This document shows, one piece after another, positions 27,344 to 36,188 of a DNA stretch of 64,000 bases. Origin of the DNA: an uncultured Parvibacter sp. (lineage in GTDB: Bacteria > Actinomycetota > Coriobacteriia > Coriobacteriales > Eggerthellaceae); NCBI GenBank assembly GCA_910587945.1, contig CAJUNI010000003.1, forward strand, positions 1 to 64,000, written 5' to 3'. Numbering within the stretch: position 1 is the first letter of the stretch; every line of letters begins with the position of its first letter. A program made the position numbers and the translations under genes. Under the pieces are notes generated by a model. That model saw nothing but the letters and a program-made list of their open reading frames with translations. It searched no databases and was not told where the DNA came from.

Positions 27344-29434
27344 TTAAGCGACGATATTGGCGCCGACTGCACCACCGATAGCCAGAGAGCCCAGCATAAC
27401 CACGATATAACCGGCAAGCATAATCACATTCATACGAGCCCGAGCCGCGGTCATCGCATCCAGCTCATCGGTCAGGCGCGTGATCATCGCTGTCTGATCG
27501 GCATGAATTTGCGCATGACGGGCCTCAACGGCCATCTCAATGGAACCAGCACGCTCGTCAGCAGCCTGCGCGCGCTTCTCAGTGTCCGCCATGCGATCCT
27601 CAAGCTCGGTCACATGCTTGGAGTACACCGACTCGCGCATACGGGCGTCATCGGCAGCCTGAGTACGCAGACGCTCGATCTCGCTCTTCAGCGCCTCCTC
27701 GCGCTGCATGGCTTCACGACGCTCAGTCTCCAGCTTGCCATTCAGCTCATTACGCGTAGTCTCCAACGCCTTGAGCTGACGGTTCTCTTCATCGAGAACG
27801 CGAATGCGAATCAGTTCGTTCTCCTTCTCAGCGTCTGCAAACTGACGAATAGCCTCCAGATGACGCTTATACTCGACATCCTCCTTGTCGCGAGCAACCT
27901 GGTATTTAGCATTGATGAGCGAAAGAATTTCACTCGTGCCATGCTCCATCATCTTAGCCGCCATAGCACGGCGCTCATCATTCAGCTTGCGCATAGCGTC
28001 GCCGTGCTGGTTGCGAATGGACTCCTCAACCAGATCCTGCACACGAGCCAGCTCAAGGGCATGCTGCTCGCTGTAGCGACGCTTATAGGAAGCAGCCGCA
28101 GCATCAGAGGCCTCCTTTGCCACATTCTCAATGCTGGTGTTCCACTCGGCCTCGACCTCACTGCGCTGGCGCTCCACGTGCTCGCTGCGATGGGCTAGAG
28201 CCTCGCTCATCAGATCATCGACCAGCAGACGCTTGGAGCCGAACAAAGTATCAGCGTCATCGATATCCAGGCTCTTAGCCACACGCTGAGCCAGGAGACC
28301 GCACTGCTCCATAAACTCAGCGCGAGCAGCGCGAATGTTCTCGTCATGCAGACGAGCAAGCTCGGTATTAGCCACTCGGCTCATATCAGACAGCTGGTCG
28401 GCCAGCCAACCATCACCGCGGTCAGTCGGGAACGGAATGAACTCGTTATTGCAGACGAACATAGCATCGAAGGCATCCATCGGAGTCTCGATATCCAGAT
28501 CGCCCGAATAAAACACACGATTCACCGTCTTGGTGTACGCCTCTTCAGCGGCACCGGCAGCCTCCTCGATGTCAGTGAGATCCATCACGTCAGACTCGGC
28601 CTCAGCCTCGTCCTCCTCGTCGGCGACATCGTAGTCGTCATATACAGGCATCTCATCCTCGAACATCGACTCGTCCATGGGAGTAGAATCATTGCCCCAC
28701 CCACCATTGCCGAAATCCAGGTCCTCCTCATAAGAGTAGGCCGTGGTCTCGATCTCGGCTTCAGGCTCGAACGGAGCCGCAGGCTCAGGCTCACCGCCGA
28801 ACATGTCAACATCGTCCATGGCAGGCACGTCCTCAACGACGGGCTCTTCAGCGACCACCGGTTCGAACACCTCAGTCGGCACCATCGGTTCGGGCGCCTC
28901 CACGCCCGCAAGCACAGCAGCGGAAACGGTGCCCGCCACACAGGCCTTCGCCTGCGCGAAGGTCAGCTCGGCATCCAGGTCACCCTCGCACGAGCGCCCG
29001 GTCATCGGAATCGGCACTGTGTAAGGGTGGTACTTCGCCCCAACAAGCATCGGGAACTCTTCCATAGCCTCCAGCGTGCGCTCAGAAGGAATGAAACAGA
29101 TCAGCTCATTGTCAAGCAGGGTCTTGGTGATCATCACATCGATAGCACCATGATTGATGGCCTCGATGAGCGACCCCTTATCTTCGTTCTTCTTGTCCTT
29201 TTCAGTGAGCCCGCCGATTTCAGCGGTGTTGAGAAGCCAGCCCAGATAGCGCACGCCATCCGGAGCCTCGAACTTGAGATTGGGGCTCTCCTGGAAGGTA
29301 GCCAGTGCACTCTCAAGAACGCTCTCGCGCAGCACCTTGCACATGTGGCCGCGCTTCTTCTTGGTGGCCGGAGCAGCCGCCGTCTCTGCGGCATGCTTGC
29401 CCTCGTTGCCCTTTTTAACGAATCCGAATGCCAT
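27344..29434 (-). CDS. Coiled-coil protein with C-terminal membrane anchor, 696 aa
   Basis: Domain order by inspection: a basic N-terminus (KKKRG, residues 25-30); a globular part to about residue 170 (VLESALATFQESPNLKFEAP, SERTLEAMEEFPMLVGAKYH); a strongly acidic, Pro-rich linker (about 180-310); a long charged coiled coil (about 380-660, with heptad-like stretches such as RRAMAAKMMEHGTSEILSL); and one C-terminal membrane helix (MLAGYIVVMLGSLAIGGAVG). No signal peptide, so the bulk is probably cytoplasmic with a tail anchor. The family is not recognised. Its place before the Clp-like ATPase and the transfer genes suggests a scaffold at the mating channel (inference). Confidence 0.7.
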   Translation of the reverse strand: MAFGFVKKGNEGKHAAETAAAPATKKKRGHMCKVLRESVLESALATFQESPNLKFEAPDGVRYLGWLLNTAEIGGLTEKDKKNEDKGSLIEAINHGAIDVMITKTLLDNELICFIPSERTLEAMEEFPMLVGAKYHPYTVPIPMTGRSCEGDLDAELTFAQAKACVAGTVSAAVLAGVEAPEPMVPTEVFEPVVAEEPVVEDVPAMDDVDMFGGEPEPAAPFEPEAEIETTAYSYEEDLDFGNGGWGNDSTPMDESMFEDEMPVYDDYDVADEEDEAEAESDVMDLTDIEEAAGAAEEAYTKTVNRVFYSGDLDIETPMDAFDAMFVCNNEFIPFPTDRGDGWLADQLSDMSRVANTELARLHDENIRAARAEFMEQCGLLAQRVAKSLDIDDADTLFGSKRLLVDDLMSEALAHRSEHVERQRSEVEAEWNTSIENVAKEASDAAAASYKRRYSEQHALELARVQDLVEESIRNQHGDAMRKLNDERRAMAAKMMEHGTSEILSLINAKYQVARDKEDVEYKRHLEAIRQFADAEKENELIRIRVLDEENRQLKALETTRNELNGKLETERREAMQREEALKSEIERLRTQAADDARMRESVYSKHVTELEDRMADTEKRAQAADERAGSIEMAVEARHAQIHADQTAMITRLTDELDAMTAARARMNVIMLAGYIVVMLGSLAIGGAVGANIVA

Positions 29435-29536
29435 GTCGATATCCTCTCTTATCCGATCTTCCCCTGGAAGGGCATCCTACCCATATCCATTGACGCTCGG
29501 AGCCACCCGTCGACCCCAAATACGTGCTTGGTGATT

Positions 29537-29542
29537 AGTATA
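29537..29542 (-). promoter_or_regulatory. Extended minus 10 promoter of coiled-coil protein
   Basis: ATGGTATACT on the minus strand, about 105 bases before the ATG at 29434. It is the same GGTATACT string as at 1752, 4098 and 15671. Confidence 0.45.
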
Positions 29543-29553
29543 CCATCGAAATG

Positions 29554-32211
29554 CTACCGCGCAGCCGACACTTTTACATGAGCCTCGGAAACCAAGCGCT
29601 CTTTGTTCTCGTAGGTCATCTCACCTTCGATCTGAACATTCACGCGCTTGTGCTCAGGATGCTCGTTAATGAACTTCGCTACCGCGCACGTCACCTCGGA
29701 ATCCATCTTAGTCATGATTGCGCGGGCGCCACCAGCATCTGAGTCCGTGGTGAGCATGTCCTCGGTAAGGTAATCCACCACCTTGCCGCTGATGAAGAGC
29801 TTCACACCGTGCACGTCAAGCACCCGCTCCTTCAGCGCCATAAGACGGGATTTCGCAATCCGCTTCATGGTGTCGCGGGACAAAGGCTGAAACGGCACGA
29901 TACAGTCGATACGACCGAGCAGCTCAGGCGGGAACCGATCTGCACCCGTGGTCGCCACCAGCGACTTGCGAATAAGCGCTTCATAGCGAGCAAGCTCCTT
30001 ACCGCTGCCCGTGTCATCAGCCGCATACTGGGCGATGTCCTTGTAGATCTCACTACCGGCATTGGTCGTGAGAACGATGTAGGTGTTCACAAAGCTCACC
30101 ACACGACCGTTCACATCTGTCAGCCGACCATCGTCCAGCACCTGCAACAGAAGACGACTCACACTTGCGCATGCCTTCTCGATCTCATCGAGAAGCACCA
30201 CGCAATAAGGCCGCGCCCACACCCGATCGGTAAGCTCTTGGCGGAACCGGTCGAGCGACTCAGGGTTGGCATACTCGGACATATCGAAGCGCACCAGAGA
30301 GCGGTCATTGTCGTTGAACAGAATGCGCGCCAACTGTTTGGTAAGCTCGGTGTTGTGCGTTACCACGAAGTCCCCTGTGAGGTACAAATGAGCGCTCGTG
30401 TACGGTTCATCCAGATAGATGCAGCGCATACCCACGCGCTCATCGGTCTTCTTAACACTCACAATGCGCAGCCAACCCTCATCAGGCAGCTCCCCGTGGG
30501 CCATAGCCTCACCGCAGGCCATACCGGCCTCCACCGTGCAGCACATACCCTCATAATCCTCGTGCTTGCCGTTCACCGCCACGCGCACCGTTGCATGCCC
30601 GTCTTCATGAATACTCGAACCCAGTACGCGGGCCTTCCAACCAAGAGAGCGAGCGCAGAACAGCGCTGCCTCGACAGCACCTTCATGCACGTCCAGCACA
30701 TAGGCGCCTTCGATCTCATCGTCGATGTTAACCTCGCAACGAATGCGACCATTACCACCAGCAGATAGCCCCGCCCACATGCGTTTGCGCTGGAGTATCG
30801 AACCGATGCAAGCATCGATCGGATCACCGTAGTCGCACACACCGAACTGTGCGAGCATCATACCTGCCTGGTAAAACTTCGAGCCGGGCACATCGGACTC
30901 GGGAAACCGCGCCGGGCTTGCCAAAGGCAGCACCAAATTCATGCCCGCTTCCATCATGGATGCCAGTACCTCGGTGGACTCGTCATGATCGTGCATGAAC
31001 AGACGCCCATTGCGCACCTCGCCCACGCACCACAGGTGATCACCCGCACAGCGCACCACCTGGCCGTCATCAAGCGTCAACTCCCAACAGATAAGATCCC
31101 CCGTCTGCGGGAACACACCACCGACGCGGCACTCGCGCCCATCAGGGGTGTACACCCAGTCACCCTCACGCAGATGACCCAGAGGACGGCGGCTCGGCAG
31201 AGGGTCTCCAGCCTTACGCATGACCATGAGGTCATCGTCAGCAATGGCCTTGCCCGAACCCGTAGAACCCGTCAGAAGCATCGTGGCCATCGGTTTGGTC
31301 TTATCGTTCAAGTCTGCCACGCACAACTGTAGACGCTTGGCCACTGCCATCGTGGCATAGTCCTGAGCAAAGACGTGACGGTCGAGCTCCGACTTGATGG
31401 CCGTCGCATCGACGTTCATGGCCACGTTCACGCCCTCAGACTCATAGATGCAGCGGGCCAGAAGATCCGCCGTCATGCCCTCACCAGTGCGACGATGCCA
31501 ACCCACCATCTGATCAAGCATCAGAATGGACTTACGAGGCTGGGCATTAGAGGGTACATATCGGTTCGTATACTCATAAATGAGATGGAACAGCGAATCA
31601 TCGTGGAACAGGCCCGCGACATCATAGCGCTCAGCCATACCCTTCATGATGGCAACGCACGTGTCCTCATCAGGCTCGGGCACGTTCACGCGGTGCAGAC
31701 GCTCCACCAAAGGCTGGTTTGGAGCAATGTGTTCGCGGAACTCGGCAAACGTCGTTGCCGCCGCCACGCGAATGCCGCGGGTGCCAGAGTCGGCCAGAAG
31801 CGGCTTCAATGCCTCCACCGCAGCGGCCGACAGCTGGACAATCTGATGGAACTCGTCGATGAAAAGAACAATCTCATGCCCGCGAGATGCCTCCTCGGCA
31901 GCCTCGTCGAACATGATCTTGAGCAGCGCGGCCATCTCATCGGGATTCTGAATATCTGCAATCATACGGGCCAGATCGACCTCAAGATAATCCCGCTCAG
32001 GGTCTTCCAGCATACAGCCTTGCATCAATGCGGTCTTACCTGAGCCGGCAGGCGCGAGCAAAATCACGTTGCACAACTCGGGTCGTGAAAACGACGCCAT
32101 GATGGTATTGATGATCTTCTCCCGACCCAACAGGGGCCGCTGCATAGGGCGCAACGGCGCCGTATACCGTTTGAGCACGGAAGTCTCCGTGCCCGCCATT
32201 TCCTCAGACAT
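29554..32211 (-). CDS. Clp-type two-domain AAA+ ATPase with class 3 intein, 885 aa precursor
   Basis: ATG 32211 has GGAG at normal spacing; the frame is open upstream, but that part overlaps promoter sequence. Domain 1: APAGSGKTAL (P-loop) and IVLFIDEFHQ (Walker B). Domain 2: the P-loop TGSTGSGK|TELTKQL is interrupted by a 299-residue intein, then FDMSEYANPES and CVVLLDEIEKA. The last two strings are ClpA/ClpB/ClpX-like (sensor TTNAGSE). The mature ATPase after splicing would be 586 residues, shorter than ClpB and lacking the M-domain and N-domain. Such AAA+ proteins unfold or remodel proteins; in a conjugative element it may act on relaxosome or channel proteins. Without intein splicing the second ATP site is destroyed. 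Confidence 0.88.
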   Translation of the reverse strand: MSEEMAGTETSVLKRYTAPLRPMQRPLLGREKIINTIMASFSRPELCNVILLAPAGSGKTALMQGCMLEDPERDYLEVDLARMIADIQNPDEMAALLKIMFDEAAEEASRGHEIVLFIDEFHQIVQLSAAAVEALKPLLADSGTRGIRVAAATTFAEFREHIAPNQPLVERLHRVNVPEPDEDTCVAIMKGMAERYDVAGLFHDDSLFHLIYEYTNRYVPSNAQPRKSILMLDQMVGWHRRTGEGMTADLLARCIYESEGVNVAMNVDATAIKSELDRHVFAQDYATMAVAKRLQLCVADLNDKTKPMATMLLTGSTGSGKAIADDDLMVMRKAGDPLPSRRPLGHLREGDWVYTPDGRECRVGGVFPQTGDLICWELTLDDGQVVRCAGDHLWCVGEVRNGRLFMHDHDESTEVLASMMEAGMNLVLPLASPARFPESDVPGSKFYQAGMMLAQFGVCDYGDPIDACIGSILQRKRMWAGLSAGGNGRIRCEVNIDDEIEGAYVLDVHEGAVEAALFCARSLGWKARVLGSSIHEDGHATVRVAVNGKHEDYEGMCCTVEAGMACGEAMAHGELPDEGWLRIVSVKKTDERVGMRCIYLDEPYTSAHLYLTGDFVVTHNTELTKQLARILFNDNDRSLVRFDMSEYANPESLDRFRQELTDRVWARPYCVVLLDEIEKACASVSRLLLQVLDDGRLTDVNGRVVSFVNTYIVLTTNAGSEIYKDIAQYAADDTGSGKELARYEALIRKSLVATTGADRFPPELLGRIDCIVPFQPLSRDTMKRIAKSRLMALKERVLDVHGVKLFISGKVVDYLTEDMLTTDSDAGGARAIMTKMDSEVTCAVAKFINEHPEHKRVNVQIEGEMTYENKERLVSEAHVKVSAAR
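30352..31248 (-). other. Class 3 intein, 299 aa, in second P-loop of AAA+ protein
   Basis: Starts with Ala (AIADDDLMV), so it lacks the usual Cys/Ser nucleophile, and ends VVTHN before Thr+1. The class 3 signature is present: Trp after the block B His (GDHLWCV), Cys in block F (GMRCIYLDEP) and Thr before the terminal His-Asn (VVTHN). The region between the splicing blocks (about 150 residues) contains only a weak LAGLIDADG-like helix (YQAGMMLAQFGV), so the homing nuclease is probably decayed. It is inserted exactly between Lys and Thr of the Walker A motif. Confidence 0.87.
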
Positions 32212-32288
32212 AATGCATCTCCGTAAATCCCCTTGAGAACGAAAACGCCACCCCGCAGCGCTCCATTCGATTATTTTCTCACAAAAAC

Positions 32289-32317
32289 AGAATACCAGAT
32301 GAAAACCCCTGACACAA
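32289..32317 (-). promoter_or_regulatory. Promoter of AAA+ ATPase gene
   Basis: TTGTGT (32312-32317), 17 bases, TATTCT (32289-32294) with TGG before the minus 10. Lies 78 bases before the ATG at 32211. Confidence 0.55.
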
Positions 32318-32318
32318 T

Positions 32319-32345
32319 AAAAAGACCGCCCCCGAAGGGGCGGTC
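32319..32345 (-). terminator. Rho-independent terminator of 209-aa gene
   Basis: GACCGCCCC / GGGGCGGTC perfect 9-bp stem, then TTTTT on the minus strand, 37 bases past the stop at 32382. Confidence 0.88.
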
Positions 32346-32381
32346 GCACATCTCCGACAGATTGACTTGCTGTCAATGCTG

Positions 32382-33011
32382 TTAGCAAATCTCGGGACCC
32401 TGATCCTCCACGACCTGCTCGACCTCGGCGGTCTCCTCAACCTCATCCACCGGGATCTCGGCAGCGCGTTCAGCAGCCTTGTCAGCGTTGTACTTCTGCC
32501 AAGCGGCATCGCGCACAGCGTTGGCAGTCTCAAGCACGGCAGGCTCAAAGGGCGGGAAGCCCTCGGCGGCACGGTCAAACGCATTCACGTGGCCTTCCTT
32601 GGTGTTCGGCAGGATCTTGCCAGTACCTTCGTTCTTGAACAGGTCGGCCTTGACGCCGCCGATAAACACATGACCGCGCTCATCGGTAAAGGTCTCGCCC
32701 ATCTCCTGGAGCATCTCCACCTGGCCCACAGTCAGGTTCACGATACGGTCCTGAATACGACGGGTCTGACCCTCGTTCTGGCGGTCGGGAACCTCGACCA
32801 GACGGGTGTTCAGCCAGGGATTGGTGTCAGCAGTCTGCTCGCCGGAAAGCACCTTCTCCGGATCGAGATTGGTCTGATCCACCATCGGGATGCAACCGAT
32901 GTGGGTCACCTTGTCGGGCTCAGCCTTGCTGAACTTGCGCTGACCGTAGCTGTTCGCCACTTCAATGATGAGCGGAACCTGAGTCCAAGAGCCCTTACCA
33001 GTGAGATTCAT
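32382..33011 (-). CDS. Protein of unknown function, 209 aa
   Basis: ATG 33011 is set by a perfect AGGAGG 6 bases upstream. Begins MNLTGKGSWTQVPLIIEVAN. A soluble alpha/beta protein (IVNLTVGQVEMLQEMGETFT; GHVFIGGVKADLF) with an acidic C-terminal tail rich in Glu/Val (VDEVEETAEVEQVVED). It has its own promoter and a strong terminator, so it is a single-gene unit between the relaxase and the AAA+ gene. The perfect ribosome site and isolated, well-delimited transcription unit suggest high expression. The family is not recognised; a single-strand DNA-binding or other accessory transfer role is only a guess. Confidence 0.7.
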   Translation of the reverse strand: MNLTGKGSWTQVPLIIEVANSYGQRKFSKAEPDKVTHIGCIPMVDQTNLDPEKVLSGEQTADTNPWLNTRLVEVPDRQNEGQTRRIQDRIVNLTVGQVEMLQEMGETFTDERGHVFIGGVKADLFKNEGTGKILPNTKEGHVNAFDRAAEGFPPFEPAVLETANAVRDAAWQKYNADKAAERAAEIPVDEVEETAEVEQVVEDQGPEIC

Positions 33012-33066
33012 AACTTGCCTCCTGTGCAAATAGCGGCCTCGCCCCTTCGCGAAACCTGATGAAAGC

Positions 33067-33096
33067 ATAATAAATAGTAAGAATGCTACTCGTCAA
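33067..33096 (-). promoter_or_regulatory. Promoter of 209-aa gene
   Basis: TTGACG (33091-33096), 18-base spacer, TATTAT (33067-33072), 55 bases before the ATG at 33011. Confidence 0.65.
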
Positions 33097-33120
33097 ATCG
33101 AAATCGGTGAGCGGAAAACG

Positions 33121-35211
33121 CTAAGCCAAGCCCTCGTCCTCCATTTCCTGCACCACTGCAGCCACCTGCGTTTGAATCGCAGCTTCCACAGCCGGTTTCA
33201 AATCACGATCCAGACGCACGGTAGACGAGCGCTTTGTCTTGCCTGCCGCAGCCACCCGCTCGCTTTTGAGCAGGTACGTCTCGGAAATCGCATCGGCCAT
33301 CCTCGTCATGGCCTTGACATCTGCCGTGGGCAACTTCAAACCTGCAGCGCTCTGTCCTGTGTCGCGAAGGTAATCCATAGCACCCACCAAAGCTGCACGC
33401 CGCTTCTCAGCCGCCTCAACGAATCGCTCAGCATTGCGCTTCGAGATACGGGCATCATACGGGAAGTCCCACCCCAGATGATGCACATCCAGCGCCTTAA
33501 CATCATCGAATGGCGCCAACTCTACGCTCCGCGTGCACCCCTCACCGTCAAGCTCCAAACCATCCTCAGACAGCTTGAACGACAGATCCTCCTCCATCTT
33601 CTCCAGAGTGGTCTTCATGGCCTCAAGACGCGCCTCAAGCACGCTCGTGGATGTGACAGCGAAACGACCGCCCGCAACCCTGTACACCTCGCGACCATAG
33701 GCCTCAGCAGCATCGGCATCCATGCGTACCATAGACTTGTCAGCCATGATACCCTCGATGCCCGTCACAGCACGACGCTGCTCAGCCACCGCTTCCAAAT
33801 CCCGCTCCCATTTACTCACAGGAGGAATGAAGTTCAAGAAGTGCTGGTATTTGGCCATGCACCCCGTATGCCAATCCAACTCGCAGCGCAAATGCTCACC
33901 CCACGCCTCTGCGGCCTGGCTGCGCTGGGACGCCTCGAAGTCATCGAGTAGTGCCTTGTAACGCCTGCGCTCGCCCTTGTGGTGCTCCAAACGGGACGCA
34001 TACGAGCGCAAACGGAACCCGAACTCGGCCAAATCATCCTTCGTGGATGCTAATGCAGCCTCGTCAAAGGGCATCGACATCGCCTGCAGCATCGGCGTGC
34101 GCACCGGCATGTCGGTCTTCTCCATGCCTTTCAAAAGCTGGTAGACCCCATCCATGCACTCACGACGCAGCCTGTCTCGCCCCCCCTCAATGAGCTTCAT
34201 ACGCTCGCGCTCAGAAAGCCCCTCGCGCTCCGCTCGGGCATTCGCATACTCTTCCACATCCCGCATCGCAGCAGGCCCCCCACTCTCGGGCATGGCCAGC
34301 GCCGTATCCACGATCTCAGCGAGGATGCGATTGGGCTTACGCATCTCCTTGCGGTTCGACCCTGCGCGCCACTGGCGCCGATCCTCGGGCAGACAAGCAA
34401 TGAGGAACTGCACCGCCCCCCGCTCTTGTGCCATACGATGTGTCAAACGTTTCATGAAGCAACGCGCATTGCGACGATCTCTCGTCACATTAGACGCCAT
34501 CTGTTTTACCGGAGACATAATAGCAAGCGTGTCGTCAATACCGCGGCGAAGCTCCTTCATGTCCCGCTGCGTAAGTTTACCCCGCTGGTTCCCATTCTTG
34601 GCCAAACGCCCAGGCCCATGATCCACGGCGCATAGATGACAATGAACATGCAGTGTGTCTACCTGGATAACACCCACGTAATCCAAGTCATCGAAATGCC
34701 GCCCGAGCCGCTCCATACCCTCCATGATGGCCAACCTGAGCTTCATCTGGTCGATGTTGCCCCGGTAGTCCCCGCGGCGCACCGCTTCAAAGTCAGCATC
34801 GATGACGCCCATCTCGCGCAGGTACTCCGCTTCAAACGAAATGACGGTTTTGAGCACCGTACAGCCGCGATCGAATGCCGCCTGGATGCGCTTGGAGCGG
34901 CGGTGCACCGCCTCATGGGACAAACTTGCGCACCCCGGCCCAAATGCGATACCTGCGTCCTTGTCCGCTGCGTCAAGGCCGTGAGCCAAATCCAGAGGCG
35001 TCACAGCAGCCTCGCAGGCATCTTCTCGTGCCATGTACCGCGTAATAAATGCATCAGCGTCATAGAGTCTAACAGGTGCCACATCCTCCACAGCCCCCTT
35101 ACGGGCCATATACCGCTCAACGTAAGAGCCGGGGGTAGACCCCCGGCTCCCTCCATTAGATGTAGGCTCTGAAAACTCATTGACAACCACAATGGATTGT
35201 TTCAGAGACAT
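33121..35211 (-). CDS. MobP2-like relaxase, 696 aa
   Basis: Nicks oriT and attaches covalently to the transferred strand. The N-terminus carries TPGSYVERYMAR and ITRYMARED, the paired RYMAR signature of the MobP2 group of Gram-positive relaxases. The HUH metal-binding cluster LHVHCHL is near residue 190, in a beta strand context (YVGVIQVDTLHVHCHLCAVD). The following GPGRLAKNGNQRGKLTQRDM fits the conserved post-HUH basic segment. The C-terminal 350 residues are helical and charged. The catalytic Tyr cannot be assigned with certainty from sequence alone (candidates near the N-terminal RYMAR segments). It is 12 bases downstream of the 310-aa gene. A perfect 24-base near-palindrome lies inside codons 21-28. 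Confidence 0.82.
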   Translation of the reverse strand: MSLKQSIVVVNEFSEPTSNGGSRGSTPGSYVERYMARKGAVEDVAPVRLYDADAFITRYMAREDACEAAVTPLDLAHGLDAADKDAGIAFGPGCASLSHEAVHRRSKRIQAAFDRGCTVLKTVISFEAEYLREMGVIDADFEAVRRGDYRGNIDQMKLRLAIMEGMERLGRHFDDLDYVGVIQVDTLHVHCHLCAVDHGPGRLAKNGNQRGKLTQRDMKELRRGIDDTLAIMSPVKQMASNVTRDRRNARCFMKRLTHRMAQERGAVQFLIACLPEDRRQWRAGSNRKEMRKPNRILAEIVDTALAMPESGGPAAMRDVEEYANARAEREGLSERERMKLIEGGRDRLRRECMDGVYQLLKGMEKTDMPVRTPMLQAMSMPFDEAALASTKDDLAEFGFRLRSYASRLEHHKGERRRYKALLDDFEASQRSQAAEAWGEHLRCELDWHTGCMAKYQHFLNFIPPVSKWERDLEAVAEQRRAVTGIEGIMADKSMVRMDADAAEAYGREVYRVAGGRFAVTSTSVLEARLEAMKTTLEKMEEDLSFKLSEDGLELDGEGCTRSVELAPFDDVKALDVHHLGWDFPYDARISKRNAERFVEAAEKRRAALVGAMDYLRDTGQSAAGLKLPTADVKAMTRMADAISETYLLKSERVAAAGKTKRSSTVRLDRDLKPAVEAAIQTQVAAVVQEMEDEGLA
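35126..35149 (-). repeat. Perfect inverted repeat within relaxase start region
   Basis: GAGCCGGGGGT and its complement separated by 2 bases. It lies in the coding region for the GSRGSTPGSY segment. It may form an mRNA hairpin early in the gene or a protein-binding site. Confidence 0.6.
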
Positions 35212-35223
35212 CGGTTAAACCCC

Positions 35224-36156
35224 CTAAGACCCGATTTCATCCTCCATGTCGCCATGATCTTCATCGACCTCAGGAGCATCAGCCGCCGTGCGACCAGCCA
35301 GGTCATAAGTCTCGTAGGATTCATTGTTAAGCGAAGGTGCAGCCTCCTCCTCTTCCGCCTTAGACTCGGGCTCAGACTCGTTCATGCTTGCGAGAACGCG
35401 AGCGAAAATATCATCAGCAACCTTCTCGGTCTCCGTGACACGAGCCTCGTAAAGCGGCTCGACCTGCAGCTCATCGAGCTTCTCGGCCTCCTGATGGATC
35501 TCCTCCGAAATCTGAGCCTCGACCTCGCTGAACTCACTGGTGATCTCATCAGTGACGACATCCTCGATCTCAGCCTCGTAATTTTTGGTCACAGGGGCCT
35601 CGATACCAGGCGTGGGCACAGCACTGTCGAAGTAATCGGCCAGCGTGTAACCACTGGTATGAGCATCCGCAGGGATGCTCATCTTATTTTGGATCTCGCA
35701 GAAAATCACAGGCACATCGTCTTCATGCTCAGGCTCCAGCACATCCACCGTGCACTTCACAGGCAGTTCGAACGTGGTGTTGAGGAACAGAGACGGAGTG
35801 TCGAACCCAGATTCGAACAGGCCCTTGGCAGCAAGTTCTGCCAAACCCTTGGCATCGAAGTCGTACACGAAACGCACCGGAATACCGCGGCCGGCAGGGA
35901 AGGCCACACCCTTCACGTTATCGGCCAGATTTCCCGTCAGAGCCTGCACCTCGCCCGTCATGGCAAGAGCCGGACGATACGGGAACACGTTACCTGCCGT
36001 GTGCTGGGCAATCATCTCAACAGCGCTCATATTCACAAACGCGATAGCGTCCACATCCACGGTGCGCTTGAAACGATCGGCGTCCATTTCCATGGCCACC
36101 TCGTGCAGGTGGTCATCAGCCGAGCGAGCTCGAAGCACTTTCTTCTCAGTTTCCAT
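35224..36156 (-). CDS. Protein of unknown function, 310 aa, acidic C-terminal half
   Basis: ATG 36156 preceded by GAGAGAGGATTTATCGGT. Residues 1-180 form a folded alpha/beta part (FVNMSAVEMIAQHTAGNVFP, VRFVYDFDAKGLAEL). Residues 180-310 are very acidic with possible coiled coil (TSEFSEVEAQISEEIHQEAE). No signal or membrane segment. Directly precedes the relaxase gene, which suggests a relaxosome accessory or a chaperone that holds the relaxase before transfer. Not recognised as a known family. Confidence 0.68.
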   Translation of the reverse strand: METEKKVLRARSADDHLHEVAMEMDADRFKRTVDVDAIAFVNMSAVEMIAQHTAGNVFPYRPALAMTGEVQALTGNLADNVKGVAFPAGRGIPVRFVYDFDAKGLAELAAKGLFESGFDTPSLFLNTTFELPVKCTVDVLEPEHEDDVPVIFCEIQNKMSIPADAHTSGYTLADYFDSAVPTPGIEAPVTKNYEAEIEDVVTDEITSEFSEVEAQISEEIHQEAEKLDELQVEPLYEARVTETEKVADDIFARVLASMNESEPESKAEEEEAAPSLNNESYETYDLAGRTAADAPEVDEDHGDMEDEIGS

Positions 36157-36188
36157 ACCGATAAATCCTCTCTCGTTGTCCGTGTGCC

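Noticed and set aside
30352-31248. An inserted enzymatic domain rather than an intein
   Set aside because: The boundaries fall between Lys and Thr of the P-loop, and the class 3 Trp/Cys/Thr signature and terminal His-Asn are all present.
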